Source: Spirosoma agri
GTDB taxonomy: Bacteria; Bacteroidota; Bacteroidia; Cytophagales; Spirosomataceae
Assembly: GCF_010747415.1 (NCBI RefSeq)
Contig: NZ_JAAGNZ010000010.1
Span: forward strand, 1-47,451
Length of the DNA stretch: 47,451 nt
Reading direction: 5' to 3'
Positions 1 through 7,532 of this stretch are shown in pieces. The notes below the pieces were generated by a model. That model saw only the letters and a program-made list of their open reading frames with translations. It was not told where the DNA came from and ran no database searches. The number at the start of each line of letters is the position of its first letter. Position 1 is the stretch's first letter. Position numbers and translations under genes: made by a program.

Positions 1-630
1 TTCGACCCGTTGGTCGAAGCGTTGTAGCGATAGCTTGTGAAGCCTGCCCGGCAAAAGTAGAGAATCGAGAACCACGTCGGTTTGTCGATCTTACTCACTG
101 TTGGTTGGTGATTACCCTACTTTTTCTAGGGAGCCTATCAAATAACAACCCAATCGGCGTTCATCGTTCCCGATTAATAAACTTTTTTTGAGTATTATCT
201 AACGGGCTGACTGTCTGACTACTTACGTTTGCGGGCGGATTTTCATCACTGTTGAGCCCACAAAACGCACAGGGAAGCAACCCGTGGAAACCGGGTAGGG
301 TTCCTTTATCGCAAAAAAAAGATTGGGATTTATCTACATCGTTCGGTTAACCGACTGAGGTGTCGGATCAATGCTCGACCAGCCCATTATGAGTCACACC
401 AATCCTTGACACTGAAGCAAGGCGGGTCGATTCGATTCGGTAGTTTCTACCCAATGCTACTAGTATCGTACGCGTCTTTAGCGTATGTTTTCCATTCCGG
501 GGTAGCGGTTGAACTAGGTTGGTCCAGCCAGCCATTTTCCGAGCAAAACCACCTGATGGGTTGAGCGCAGGACACATTGTGACTGTCTTGCGATCAACCT
601 GTTTTTCGTAAAGAGGCTGAATAGTTCTAT
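1..630. other. Non-coding stretch before the arsR gene
   Basis: I see no convincing gene here. The window opens with a small hairpin (7-bp arms TTCGACC/GGTCGAA at 1-18). The rest has mixed composition with frequent stops in all frames. The one long reverse frame (368-742) runs antisense into the start of the arsR gene and has no recognisable domain. Confidence 0.5.
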
Positions 631-655
631 ATATCGGGAAAAGTCGATATCTTTG
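631..655 (+). promoter_or_regulatory. Candidate ArsR operator and -7 box
   Basis: An inverted repeat with 6-bp arms (ATATCG at 631-636, CGATAT at 645-650) lies directly before the start codon at 660. It overlaps TATCTTTG at 648-655, which fits the Bacteroidota -7 consensus TAnnTTTG. Operators over their own promoter are usual for ArsR repressors. The box is so close to the ATG that the transcript would be nearly leaderless, so either the box or the start could be wrong. Confidence 0.35.
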
Positions 656-659
656 CCAC

Positions 660-959
660 ATGGAACAGGTTGACATCTTCAAAGCGCTGTCCAACAAGAC
701 GCGGCTGCAAATGCTGGAATGGCTGAAAGAGCCCGAAATCAACTTTCCGGGTCAGAAAGAATACGGATATGAACAGGGCGTCTGTGTCGGACAATTACAG
801 GCGAAGGCCAACCTCACCCAGTCAACCGTTTCCGAATACCTCTCAATCCTGCAACGGGCCGGACTTGTTCAGGCGACCCGCAAGGGGCAATGGACCTATT
901 ACAGGCGTGATGAAGCGGCCTTTGAGCGGTTAAGTAAACTTATTTCTTCATCGTTATAA
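660..959 (+). CDS. ArsR/SmtB-family winged-helix transcriptional repressor
   Basis: A 99-residue protein, the usual length for a stand-alone ArsR regulator. The N-terminus (DIFKALSNKTRLQMLEWL) is the typical first helix pair. The recognition helix lies in LTQSTVSEYLSILQRAGL (about residues 53-70), followed by the wing (TRKGQWTYYRR). One cysteine lies in GVCVGQL before the recognition helix, but I do not see the paired ELCVCDL metal-binding motif, so the effector may be a small electrophile or redox signal rather than a metal. The oxidoreductase gene begins 15 bp downstream on the same strand, so the two are probably co-transcribed, with this protein repressing both. The family call is firm; the ligand is unknown. 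Confidence 0.9.
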   Translation: MEQVDIFKALSNKTRLQMLEWLKEPEINFPGQKEYGYEQGVCVGQLQAKANLTQSTVSEYLSILQRAGLVQATRKGQWTYYRRDEAAFERLSKLISSSL

Positions 960-974
960 TACAACCACAAAAAA

Positions 975-2081
975 ATGAATACTCAACGTTTGTTCAGTCC
1001 CTTTCAGTTAAAAACACTGAACCTAAGGAACCGTATTGTCATGGCGCCGATGACGCGATCGTTTTCGCCCGATGGGATTCCCACCGAACAGGTAGCCGCT
1101 TATTATCAGAAGAGAGCGGAAGGGGAAGTAGGCCTGATTCTGTCAGAGGGTACTGTCATCGACCGACCTTCGGCTTCCAATGATGCCAACGTACCGCATT
1201 TCTATGGTCAGCAGGCGATGGCGGGCTGGAAGCATGTTATTGATGAAGTCCATGCGAAAGGCGGGCAGATGGGACCGCAGATCTGGCACATGGGCATTAT
1301 GGACAATCACCGGTCGGGATGGGTGCCACCTGTTCCTTTCGAAGGACCGTCGGGGCTCAACCGACCCGGTTTTACCAATGGCTCGACCATGTCTCAAAAG
1401 GACATCGATGACACGATCCTGGCCTTTGGCAAAGCCGCAGCCGATGCCAAAGCAGCGGGGTTCGATTGTGTTGAACTTCACGGGGCGCATGGTTATCTGA
1501 TCGACCAGTTCTTTTGGGATGCCACCAATTTGCGTACTGACAGTTATGGCGGTAAAACCCTGGCCGAGCGTACCCGCTTTGCTACGGATGTGATACAGGA
1601 AGTCCGGAAACAGGTCGGCGAAGATTTTGCCGTGATCATCCGGCTGTCGCAGTTTAAACCCGCTGAATACACCCATAAGCTAGCCAAAACACCGCAGGAA
1701 ATGGAAGCCTGGCTTCAGCCGCTGGTGGACGCTGGTGTTGACGTGCTGCACTGCTCACAACGTCGTTTCTGGGAACCCGAATTCGACGATTCTGATCTCA
1801 ACTTTGCGGGTTGGGCTAAAAAGTTGACCGGCAAAACCACCATCACGGTGGGTTCTGTGGGCCTGACGGGTGAATTTTTCGGGGCTTTTGCGGGCGAAAG
1901 TTCCCAGCCAGCCTCCCTCGACGAGCTGAACAGACGGATGGACCGGGGCGATTTTGACCTGGTAGCCGTGGGCAGACCGATCTTGGCAGACCCTAATTGG
2001 GTAACCAAAATACGAACAGGCCGCACCGACGAGCTGAAAGGCTTCACCAAGGAGGCTTTCGCGGAACTGGTACTCGATTAA
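975..2081 (+). CDS. Old Yellow Enzyme-family NADH:flavin oxidoreductase
   Basis: A 368-residue FMN-dependent TIM-barrel ene-reductase. Visible family marks are the N-terminal FSPFQLKTLNLRNRIVMAPMTR, QIWHMG at about 102-107, HGAHGYLIDQFFWDATN at about 169-185 followed by RTDSYGG, and the C-terminal phosphate-binding part VAVGRPILADPNWV. OYEs reduce the C=C bond of unsaturated carbonyls and some nitro compounds using NAD(P)H in the cytoplasm. The length is normal. The ArsR gene just upstream suggests induction by the substrate, a common pairing for OYEs. A strong terminator follows at 2123-2148. The physiological substrate cannot be read from sequence. Confidence 0.93.
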   Translation: MNTQRLFSPFQLKTLNLRNRIVMAPMTRSFSPDGIPTEQVAAYYQKRAEGEVGLILSEGTVIDRPSASNDANVPHFYGQQAMAGWKHVIDEVHAKGGQMGPQIWHMGIMDNHRSGWVPPVPFEGPSGLNRPGFTNGSTMSQKDIDDTILAFGKAAADAKAAGFDCVELHGAHGYLIDQFFWDATNLRTDSYGGKTLAERTRFATDVIQEVRKQVGEDFAVIIRLSQFKPAEYTHKLAKTPQEMEAWLQPLVDAGVDVLHCSQRRFWEPEFDDSDLNFAGWAKKLTGKTTITVGSVGLTGEFFGAFAGESSQPASLDELNRRMDRGDFDLVAVGRPILADPNWVTKIRTGRTDELKGFTKEAFAELVLD

Positions 2082-2122
2082 GGGCATGCCAAATCACGCG
2101 TGGCTCGTTCGCCACCAGTACA

Positions 2123-2148
2123 GAAAAAGCTCCTGACGGGGCTTTTTC
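2123..2148 (+). terminator. Intrinsic terminator after the OYE gene
   Basis: An 11-bp stem with a TGAC tetraloop. GAAAAAGCTCC (2123-2133) pairs with GGGGCTTTTTC (2138-2148) with one G-U pair, and the 3' arm ends in a T tract. It lies 42 bp after the stop codon and separates the arsR-OYE unit from parAB. Confidence 0.8.
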
Positions 2149-2271
2149 CGTTTACCGGTTTTCCCGCTTGTGGTTGGCAGTAACCAGAACTGACTTTGTT
2201 TCGAAACGCCCGTAGATGCGACATTTACGGTTGACTCCGGCAGCCAGGTCAGTACCATTGTCTAATTACAT

Positions 2272-2305
2272 TGACCATATTGTTGATTTAGTGCGAAATA
2301 TGTCA
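2272..2305. promoter_or_regulatory. Possible parA operator
   Basis: An imperfect inverted repeat, TGACcATAT (2272-2280) against ATATGTCA (2298-2305), lies 27 bp before the parA start. ParA proteins with an N-terminal DNA-binding segment often repress their own operon from such a site. This is inference from position and symmetry only. Confidence 0.3.
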
Positions 2306-2332
2306 GATTTTTAGGACAAATCGTACCTCCTC

Positions 2333-3286
2333 ATGATCACGAATCAAGAAGTCATTGATTTCTTAAGCGCTAAGGCAGCCCTCTCCCTGGCAGCGATCGA
2401 AAAAGAAGCAAATCTGTCGGCCAGTACGCTTACCAAGGCAATCTCCGGTCAGCGGGTACTCAACAGCAAACACCTCCAAGCCCTGGAACCGGTCCTTATT
2501 CAATATGGATTGAATGAATACAAAAACCGGAAAGCGCGCGTTATCTCCATCGTCAATCACAAGGGCGGTGTTGGCAAAACCACCACGACGATCAATTTTG
2601 GCCGGGCGCTTAATTTACTCGGCTACCGAATCCTGATGATCGACATGGATTCTCAGGGGAACCTCTCGCAGAGCCTGGGGGTCGACAGCCCCGAACAGCA
2701 GCTGTTAGAGTCACTTGTTCATAACCAGCCGCTTCCCATCACGGCCATCAGCCCCAACTTCGATTTGGTCCCGAGCAATCTTCAGCTAGCCAAGTATGAG
2801 CGTGATTTAACGCATTCGCCAAGTGGAGCCCTTCGGCTCAAAACAGCCCTCAATGCGGTCCTGAGTCAATACGATTTCATTCTCATTGACTGCCCGCCCG
2901 CCCTCAACATCTTCACGAATTCAGCCCTGATCGCGTCTACGTCCGCTCTTGTTGTCCTCGAACCGGAGACATCCGCCGTGAAAGGGGTCAATAATCTGTT
3001 TGAACTGATCGAGGAAATTCGCCAGTTTTTCAACGAACGCTTAGCGATCGATGGCATTTTGATGACGCGCGTGGATCGCCGGTTGTTATTGCATAAAGAG
3101 ATCATTCAATCTGTCCGGAAGGATTTGGCCGCCTTCACCGTTTTCACGACGGAGATTCGACTCAATGCTGCCCTGAAGGAATCACAGTACGCGCAGGAAG
3201 ACATATTCCGCTACAATAATTCCTCGCCGGGTGCCCAGGATTACAAACAACTGGCTGCTGAATACCTGGCCATTCACGCTCATTAA
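2333..3286 (+). CDS. parA: ParA partition ATPase with N-terminal helix-turn-helix
   Basis: A 317-residue deviant Walker-type ATPase that drives plasmid segregation over the nucleoid. Residues 1-60 form a short XRE-like helix-turn-helix (LSLAAIEKEANLSASTLTKA), as in type Ia ParA proteins that also repress their operon. The deviant Walker A (KGGVGKT, 77-83), Walker A' (IDMDSQGN, 103-110) and Walker B (ILIDCPP, Asp186) are intact. At 317 residues it is shorter than P1/F ParA (about 390-400), because the N-terminal segment is compact. The parB gene starts 14 bp after its stop, so they form one operon, and the palindrome array follows parB. Function is confident; autoregulation is inferred. Confidence 0.95.
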   Translation: MITNQEVIDFLSAKAALSLAAIEKEANLSASTLTKAISGQRVLNSKHLQALEPVLIQYGLNEYKNRKARVISIVNHKGGVGKTTTTINFGRALNLLGYRILMIDMDSQGNLSQSLGVDSPEQQLLESLVHNQPLPITAISPNFDLVPSNLQLAKYERDLTHSPSGALRLKTALNAVLSQYDFILIDCPPALNIFTNSALIASTSALVVLEPETSAVKGVNNLFELIEEIRQFFNERLAIDGILMTRVDRRLLLHKEIIQSVRKDLAAFTVFTTEIRLNAALKESQYAQEDIFRYNNSSPGAQDYKQLAAEYLAIHAH

Positions 3287-3300
3287 GCTACCGACCACGA

Positions 3301-4245
3301 ATGAAAAAGCGATTCGATCAAATTGGGCCGAAAACATTAATCCGTAAAGAGGCCGGGTCATTGGTCCAGCAGGAAGAAATAAAGGGGCTCATCAAAATAC
3401 TTCCCGAATTTGAGGCTCTCATTCCACCGCTGCTGAGCGAAGAGTATGCTCAGTTGGCACTCAATGTGCAGAAAGAAGGGTGCCGGGAACCGCTGCTTAT
3501 CTGGCACACGACCCAAGCAACGCTCGATGGATCCGACGATTTATCGCCGGCCTATGTATTGATCGACGGGCACAACCGCTATGCCATTTGCCAGACCTTT
3601 CATCTGGATTTCAAAATTTTACTCCGTGAGTTTCCGGGCAAAGAGAATGTCCGGGATTTCATGATCGATAATCAACTGGGAAGACGAAATTTAACGCCTG
3701 AACAAACCGCCTACTTACGTGGCTTGCGCTACTTACAAACTAAACGACAGACCGGTCGTCCCGCTAGTTCAACTGAACACGAACTGGTAGATAGCCCACC
3801 GGCAATTGATCTAACAACCGATTCGCCAAAAACAGCGAATCGTACTGAAACTACGTTGGCGAAGCAGTTCAATGTTAGTGCCAAAACGATTCGGCTGGAT
3901 GCCAGCTACGCTAAAGGTCTTGATAAACTGGCCGAGCCACTGAAAAAACAGGTCTTAAGTCGTCAGGTAAAACTTGGTAAGGGGCTCCTCATTCGATTGG
4001 GTGACCTACCGCAGCCGGTTCCTCCCGTAGAATCAGTTGATCAACTCAATCGTCTGCTTGCAGAACCGCCAACACCGAACGGCGAGCCTTATACACAGCC
4101 TGTTATACCAGAAAAAACGCAGGAGCACATTACTCAGGTACTACAGCTGGCAGCCAATCTGAACGATCCAGACGCTGATATCAGGGCTACCTGTTTGCAG
4201 TTAATCGATCAATTACAACGTATCGTATCACGTATGGATCAATGA
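3301..4245 (+). CDS. parB: ParB-like centromere-binding protein
   Basis: A 314-residue ParB/Srx-fold protein, the DNA-binding partner of ParA. The N-terminal domain carries LIDGHNRYAI (about 88-96) in place of the canonical GERRxRA CTP-binding box, and NQLGRRNLTPEQTAYL (124-139) in the position of the second box. A helix-turn-helix (TTLAKQFNVSAKTIRLDASY) lies at about 184-203, and the last 100 residues probably dimerise. The linker between the domains (about 150-180) is polar and probably flexible. It lies 14 bp behind parA and directly before the palindromes, which are its likely binding sites. The altered CTP box shows it is not a chromosomal-type ParB; whether it binds CTP is open. Confidence 0.88.
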   Translation: MKKRFDQIGPKTLIRKEAGSLVQQEEIKGLIKILPEFEALIPPLLSEEYAQLALNVQKEGCREPLLIWHTTQATLDGSDDLSPAYVLIDGHNRYAICQTFHLDFKILLREFPGKENVRDFMIDNQLGRRNLTPEQTAYLRGLRYLQTKRQTGRPASSTEHELVDSPPAIDLTTDSPKTANRTETTLAKQFNVSAKTIRLDASYAKGLDKLAEPLKKQVLSRQVKLGKGLLIRLGDLPQPVPPVESVDQLNRLLAEPPTPNGEPYTQPVIPEKTQEHITQVLQLAANLNDPDADIRATCLQLIDQLQRIVSRMDQ

Positions 4246-4254
4246 GAGAAACGG

Positions 4255-4299
4255 AGCCCGGCGATAATGTGGTAAAATTTACCACATTATCGCCGGGCT
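4255..4299. repeat. parS-like palindrome copy 1 (also possible parAB terminator)
   Basis: A perfect odd-centred palindrome with 22-bp arms around A4277. The core shared by copies 1-5 is TGTGGTAAAATTTACCACA with one further A/T pair at each end. The outer arms (AGCCCGGCGAT... pairing with ...ATCGCCGGGCT) differ from those of copies 2, 3 and 5. It starts 10 bp after the parB stop, so as RNA it could also form a long terminator-like hairpin, although no T run follows. Confidence 0.85.
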
Positions 4300-4365
4300 T
4301 TCCAAATCGTGTCTTTCATAGATTGTCCGATTTTTTGTTTCGAGATCATCTTTGTCTTTCCCTAC

Positions 4366-4375
4366 GTAAAATTTA
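4366..4375. repeat. Decayed palindrome core between copies 1 and 2
   Basis: GTAAAATTTA matches the centre of the shared core but the outer bases are lost. It sits in the only large gap of the array (149 bp between centres of copies 1 and 2, against 78-81 bp elsewhere). Its right flank (CCTCTTATCG...GCAAAAACAG) resembles the right flank of copy 3, which supports a dead repeat unit. Confidence 0.4.
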
Positions 4376-4400
4376 GACAGCCTCTTATCGATTAGCAAAA

Positions 4401-4451
4401 ACAGCCTCGTACTTAATGTGGTAAAATTTACCACATTAAGTACGAGGCTGT
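4401..4451. repeat. parS-like palindrome copy 2 (longest)
   Basis: A perfect palindrome with 25-bp arms around A4426. Outside the core the left arm reads ACAGCCTCGTACTT and the right arm is its exact reverse complement. This outer sequence is not shared with the other copies. Confidence 0.85.
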
Positions 4452-4488
4452 CGACGTTTTGTCTTTCGTTGACCAGTACAGGCGGTAG

Positions 4489-4525
4489 CGCAATTAATGT
4501 GGTAAAATTTACCACATTAATTGCG
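4489..4525. repeat. parS-like palindrome copy 3
   Basis: A perfect palindrome with 18-bp arms around A4507. The copy-specific outer arms CGCAATT and AATTGCG pair exactly. Its centre lies 81 bp from that of copy 2. Confidence 0.85.
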
Positions 4526-4568
4526 GGCCTCCAGAATCGTGCTCTTGTTATTTGGGAAAAACAGTGTT

Positions 4569-4603
4569 GCGATTAATGTGGTAAAATTTACCACATTAAT
4601 CGC
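4569..4603. repeat. parS-like palindrome copy 4
   Basis: A perfect palindrome with 17-bp arms around A4586. The outer arms are GCGATT/AATCGC. The 3' flank is identical to that of copy 1 for about 20 bases (GCCGGGCTTTCCAAATCGTG), which indicates duplication of a palindrome-plus-flank unit of about 80 bp. Confidence 0.85.
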
Positions 4604-4650
4604 CGGGCTTTCCAAATCGTGCCTCTTGCTAACTGGTAAAAGTGATGTAC

Positions 4651-4683
4651 TCATAAATGTGGTAAAATTTACCACATTTATGA
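4651..4683. repeat. parS-like palindrome copy 5
   Basis: A perfect palindrome with 16-bp arms around A4667. The outer arms are TCATA/TATGA. The 3' flank ACGGGCTTTCGGAATCGTG is a diverged version of the flank after copies 1 and 4. Confidence 0.85.
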
Positions 4684-4733
4684 CGGGCTTTCGGAATCGT
4701 GGTCTTGCTGTTCAGTACAACGGTATCGTCGTT

Positions 4734-4756
4734 AATGTGGTAAATTTTACCACATT
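4734..4756. repeat. parS-like palindrome copy 6 (core only, reversed centre)
   Basis: Only the 11-bp half-cores pair, and the central base is T4745, not A. As a unit it is therefore inverted relative to copies 1-5. Its right flank (TTATGAGTA) is the reverse complement of the left flank of copy 5 (TACTCATAA), as if half of copy 5 had been copied in the opposite direction. Confidence 0.8.
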
Positions 4757-4838
4757 TATGAGTAAGCGCTCAAGCCGGATAATCAGTCGAACTGAAGTAG
4801 GAGCTATCGGCAGGAATCCCTGGAGATAAATAGCTGGT

Positions 4839-7070
4839 TTACAGTACCAATAACCCATATTCCCGCCAGTCGGACCAGCCTTCGGTCTGTTGAAACGCGA
4901 CGAAACTGCCCAACCCAGCCTGCTCAAAAGCAGCTCCTACCTGTTGGATGGTTAGGGGCGTTGTTGCTTTCAGGCTAAGCTGGGGCCATTGTTGAACCAC
5001 CCATTGACCCAGTGTCAGGGGTAGGTCCATCACCAGATCATCCTGCCGCCGGGCAAACGTCAGTTCGGCCTGCGGCACCGCGCGAACCCGTTGGGATGAC
5101 CGCCGTTCCCGCCGTGGTTCTACCATCGATAGCGTCGGCGCGTGACCTGGCCAGACCACCAGCGCGTGGCTGCGCACTACGTCGTCGGTGGTGTCGGCGA
5201 TGGCCTCTTCAATGTAATCGGGCGGCACAGTAGTAGGTGGCACCCGAAACGTGAACCAACTGGCCAATGGACTGTCCAGCCCTACGCCGTGCATGTAATT
5301 GAATAATGATCGGCGCAATCCCTCGGCAAACCGGTCATGATCGGCCCCCAGCGGATCGGCGTGGTCCAGATCATTATCGGCGAAGAGACCATCGGCGGGA
5401 CCTATGCGCTGCACGTCGAAACCAGCCGGGTGAAGGCCCACGGGACTATGAGCGGTCATGGCGAATCGATGCCAGAAGCCGGATTGTACCGCGCCGATGG
5501 CAAACAACTGGCGCACCATTTCCAGTGAGTCGATGGTCTCCTGGGTAGTCTGCGTCGGAAAACCATACATCAGATACGCATGGACCATGATACCCGCCGT
5601 GGTGAAATGGTCGGCCACGCGGGCCACCTGAGCGACCGTCACCCCTTTCTTCATTCGCTCCAGCAAGCGATCCGAAGCCACTTCCAGCCCACCCGAAACG
5701 GCAATACAACCGGACAGTTTGAGCAGTTGGCACAAGTCAGCCGTAAAAGCTTTCTCGAAACGGATGTTGGTCCACCAGACAACCGTCAGCCCCCGGCGCA
5801 GAATTTCCAGCGCTACGTCCCGCATCAGGGCCGGTGGAGCGGCTTCGTCCACAAAATGGAATCCGTTTTGTCCCGTCTGTGCCATAATGGTTTCGATCCG
5901 GTCGCAGAGCAGCCCAGCGGTTAGGGGTTCGTAGCGGGCAATATAATCGAGTGATATGTCGCAGAACGAGCATTTTCCCCAGTAGCAGCCGTGGGCCAGG
6001 GTGAGTTTATTCCAGCGGCCATCGCTCCACAGCCGATGCATGGGGTTGGTCACCTCGATCACCGACAGATAGTCGTTGAGCGGCAAATCGGCGTAATCGG
6101 GTGTGCCGGTGTCGCGCTGGGCTACATCCCGGTCGGTAGCACCGTTCTGGTACACCACCTGCCCGTCAACTCGCATGAATGTCCGCTTCAGGAAGGCCGC
6201 CTGCCGGTGACCGCGCAAATGGTCGATTAGGGAGCGCAGTGGGGCTTCTCCGTCGTCCAGACTTACAAAGTCCACGTAATCGAACAGCCGCGGTTCCCGC
6301 AGACTACGAAGCTCGGTATTGGCATACCCACCGCCCAGCACTACCCGAACCGTTGGATAGTGTTGCTTCAAATGCCGCCCGCATAGTAAGGCCCCGAACA
6401 GATTTCCCGGAAAGGGCACGGTCAGGCAAACCACGTCGGGTTGAAACTGAACCATTTTCTGGTCCAGCAGACGCAGTAGCGTTTGACCGACCAGGGTATC
6501 GGGTGCCGTCAGTGCCGCCTGTAGTTCGTCAAAATGCGTAGCACTTCTGCCAAGGCGCTCGGCGTATCGGCTAAAGCCAAAGTGAGGGTCAATAGCTTCC
6601 GCCAATAGATCGCCAATATCCTCCAGATAGAGGGTTGCCAGATGCCGTGCTTTATCATGGAGACCCATGGTTCCGAAAGCCCAATCCAGTTCATCGACTT
6701 CGGCAAAGCGGGAGGCTTCGGGCAGGTAGCTCCGGTCGGCAATGGCGTGGGCAAGGGTAGGGTTTCGGTGCTGCAAAAACCGGATTGTCGGCTCAATCGT
6801 GGCTATATAATCGGCCTGTAGTCGCAGGATTCGCTGGCTGTTCTGGCTCAGATTCCCCACCGTGGACGCGGTGGCAAACAGGGCCGCCATTCCCTGGGTC
6901 GAGAAAAGGCTCAGAATCGTTTCGATACCCAGGTCTGCCTGATTAGCCACCACCGAACCACCATCAGCAAGAGCCAGCGTGTTCAGGTAGCCTTTCAGGT
7001 AGGCGGTAGCGGGGTAGGGTGTATTGAGTTGGGTAAATGGCGGAGTCAGCAGCAGCAGGCGGGTGGTCAT
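4839..7070 (-). CDS. B12-binding-domain radical SAM protein
   Basis: A protein of 743 residues from the ATG at 7070; an upstream in-frame ATG at 7139 would add 23 residues, but MTTRLLLLTPPFTQLNTPYPA looks like the native start. The N-terminal third has a Rossmann-like cobalamin-binding fold (PDVVCLTVPFP, then VVLGGGYANTE). The radical SAM core holds a cysteine cluster HGCYWGKCSFCD at about residues 361-371. Its spacing is C-x4-C-x2-C rather than the usual C-x3-C-x2-C. Later motifs (GGLEVASDRLLERMKKG, AYLMYGFPTQT) fit the TIM barrel. Such enzymes methylate or rearrange unreactive carbons. No partner gene or precursor peptide is obvious nearby, so the substrate is unknown. It converges on parB, with the palindrome array between them. 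Confidence 0.85.
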   Translation of the reverse strand: MTTRLLLLTPPFTQLNTPYPATAYLKGYLNTLALADGGSVVANQADLGIETILSLFSTQGMAALFATASTVGNLSQNSQRILRLQADYIATIEPTIRFLQHRNPTLAHAIADRSYLPEASRFAEVDELDWAFGTMGLHDKARHLATLYLEDIGDLLAEAIDPHFGFSRYAERLGRSATHFDELQAALTAPDTLVGQTLLRLLDQKMVQFQPDVVCLTVPFPGNLFGALLCGRHLKQHYPTVRVVLGGGYANTELRSLREPRLFDYVDFVSLDDGEAPLRSLIDHLRGHRQAAFLKRTFMRVDGQVVYQNGATDRDVAQRDTGTPDYADLPLNDYLSVIEVTNPMHRLWSDGRWNKLTLAHGCYWGKCSFCDISLDYIARYEPLTAGLLCDRIETIMAQTGQNGFHFVDEAAPPALMRDVALEILRRGLTVVWWTNIRFEKAFTADLCQLLKLSGCIAVSGGLEVASDRLLERMKKGVTVAQVARVADHFTTAGIMVHAYLMYGFPTQTTQETIDSLEMVRQLFAIGAVQSGFWHRFAMTAHSPVGLHPAGFDVQRIGPADGLFADNDLDHADPLGADHDRFAEGLRRSLFNYMHGVGLDSPLASWFTFRVPPTTVPPDYIEEAIADTTDDVVRSHALVVWPGHAPTLSMVEPRRERRSSQRVRAVPQAELTFARRQDDLVMDLPLTLGQWVVQQWPQLSLKATTPLTIQQVGAAFEQAGLGSFVAFQQTEGWSDWREYGLLVL

Positions 7071-7139
7071 GAGCGTCTCGTAGATTGGCATTCCAGGCGT
7101 AAAGGAACAACTCCCCAACGAATACGACCGGCATATCAT

Positions 7140-7532
7140 TCCAGCAGGCAGGTTGATCCCTGTACGGGTACAGATACACGAAAGCAGAAGGGTTCGATTC
7201 GACTTCCTTCAACTCAATGGGCGATTGCGGTATCTTTTTTTCTTAGCCGTTGACTTTTCAGTACGTGCCGGGACTTAGTTCTGGCACTTCGGGTAAACGA
7301 ACGGAAACCGGCACCAGGCACCTTTTCCGGGTAAGTCGCCCTATATGATGCCTTTGTTCAACGTCTGTCGGTTTGTCCGCTCCAGAAACAGGTCGGCAAC
7401 TACCTCACGACCCAGTACTCAATCGACCTGCTACAGAAAATGAATCCTGCTGGTGGGAACCCTACTGGAACGACAAGTCGTAACGCGGCCTGTGTCGTAT
7501 CTTTCCGGGCGTAAGCCCGATATTCGTGTCGT
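7140..7532. promoter_or_regulatory. Divergent intergenic region
   Basis: This region separates the leftward radical SAM gene from the rightward FkbM-like gene and should hold promoters for both. A TATCTTTC at about 7498-7505 is one base from the TAnnTTTG -7 consensus and would give a leader of about 20 nt for the rightward gene. A small hairpin CGGGC-GTAA-GCCCG (7506-7519) follows it. I see no gene. Confidence 0.35.

Noticed and set aside
4255..4760. CRISPR-like array
   Set aside because: The repeats are palindromic cores with spacers that are themselves related by duplication, only six copies exist, and no cas gene is present. A partition centromere fits far better.
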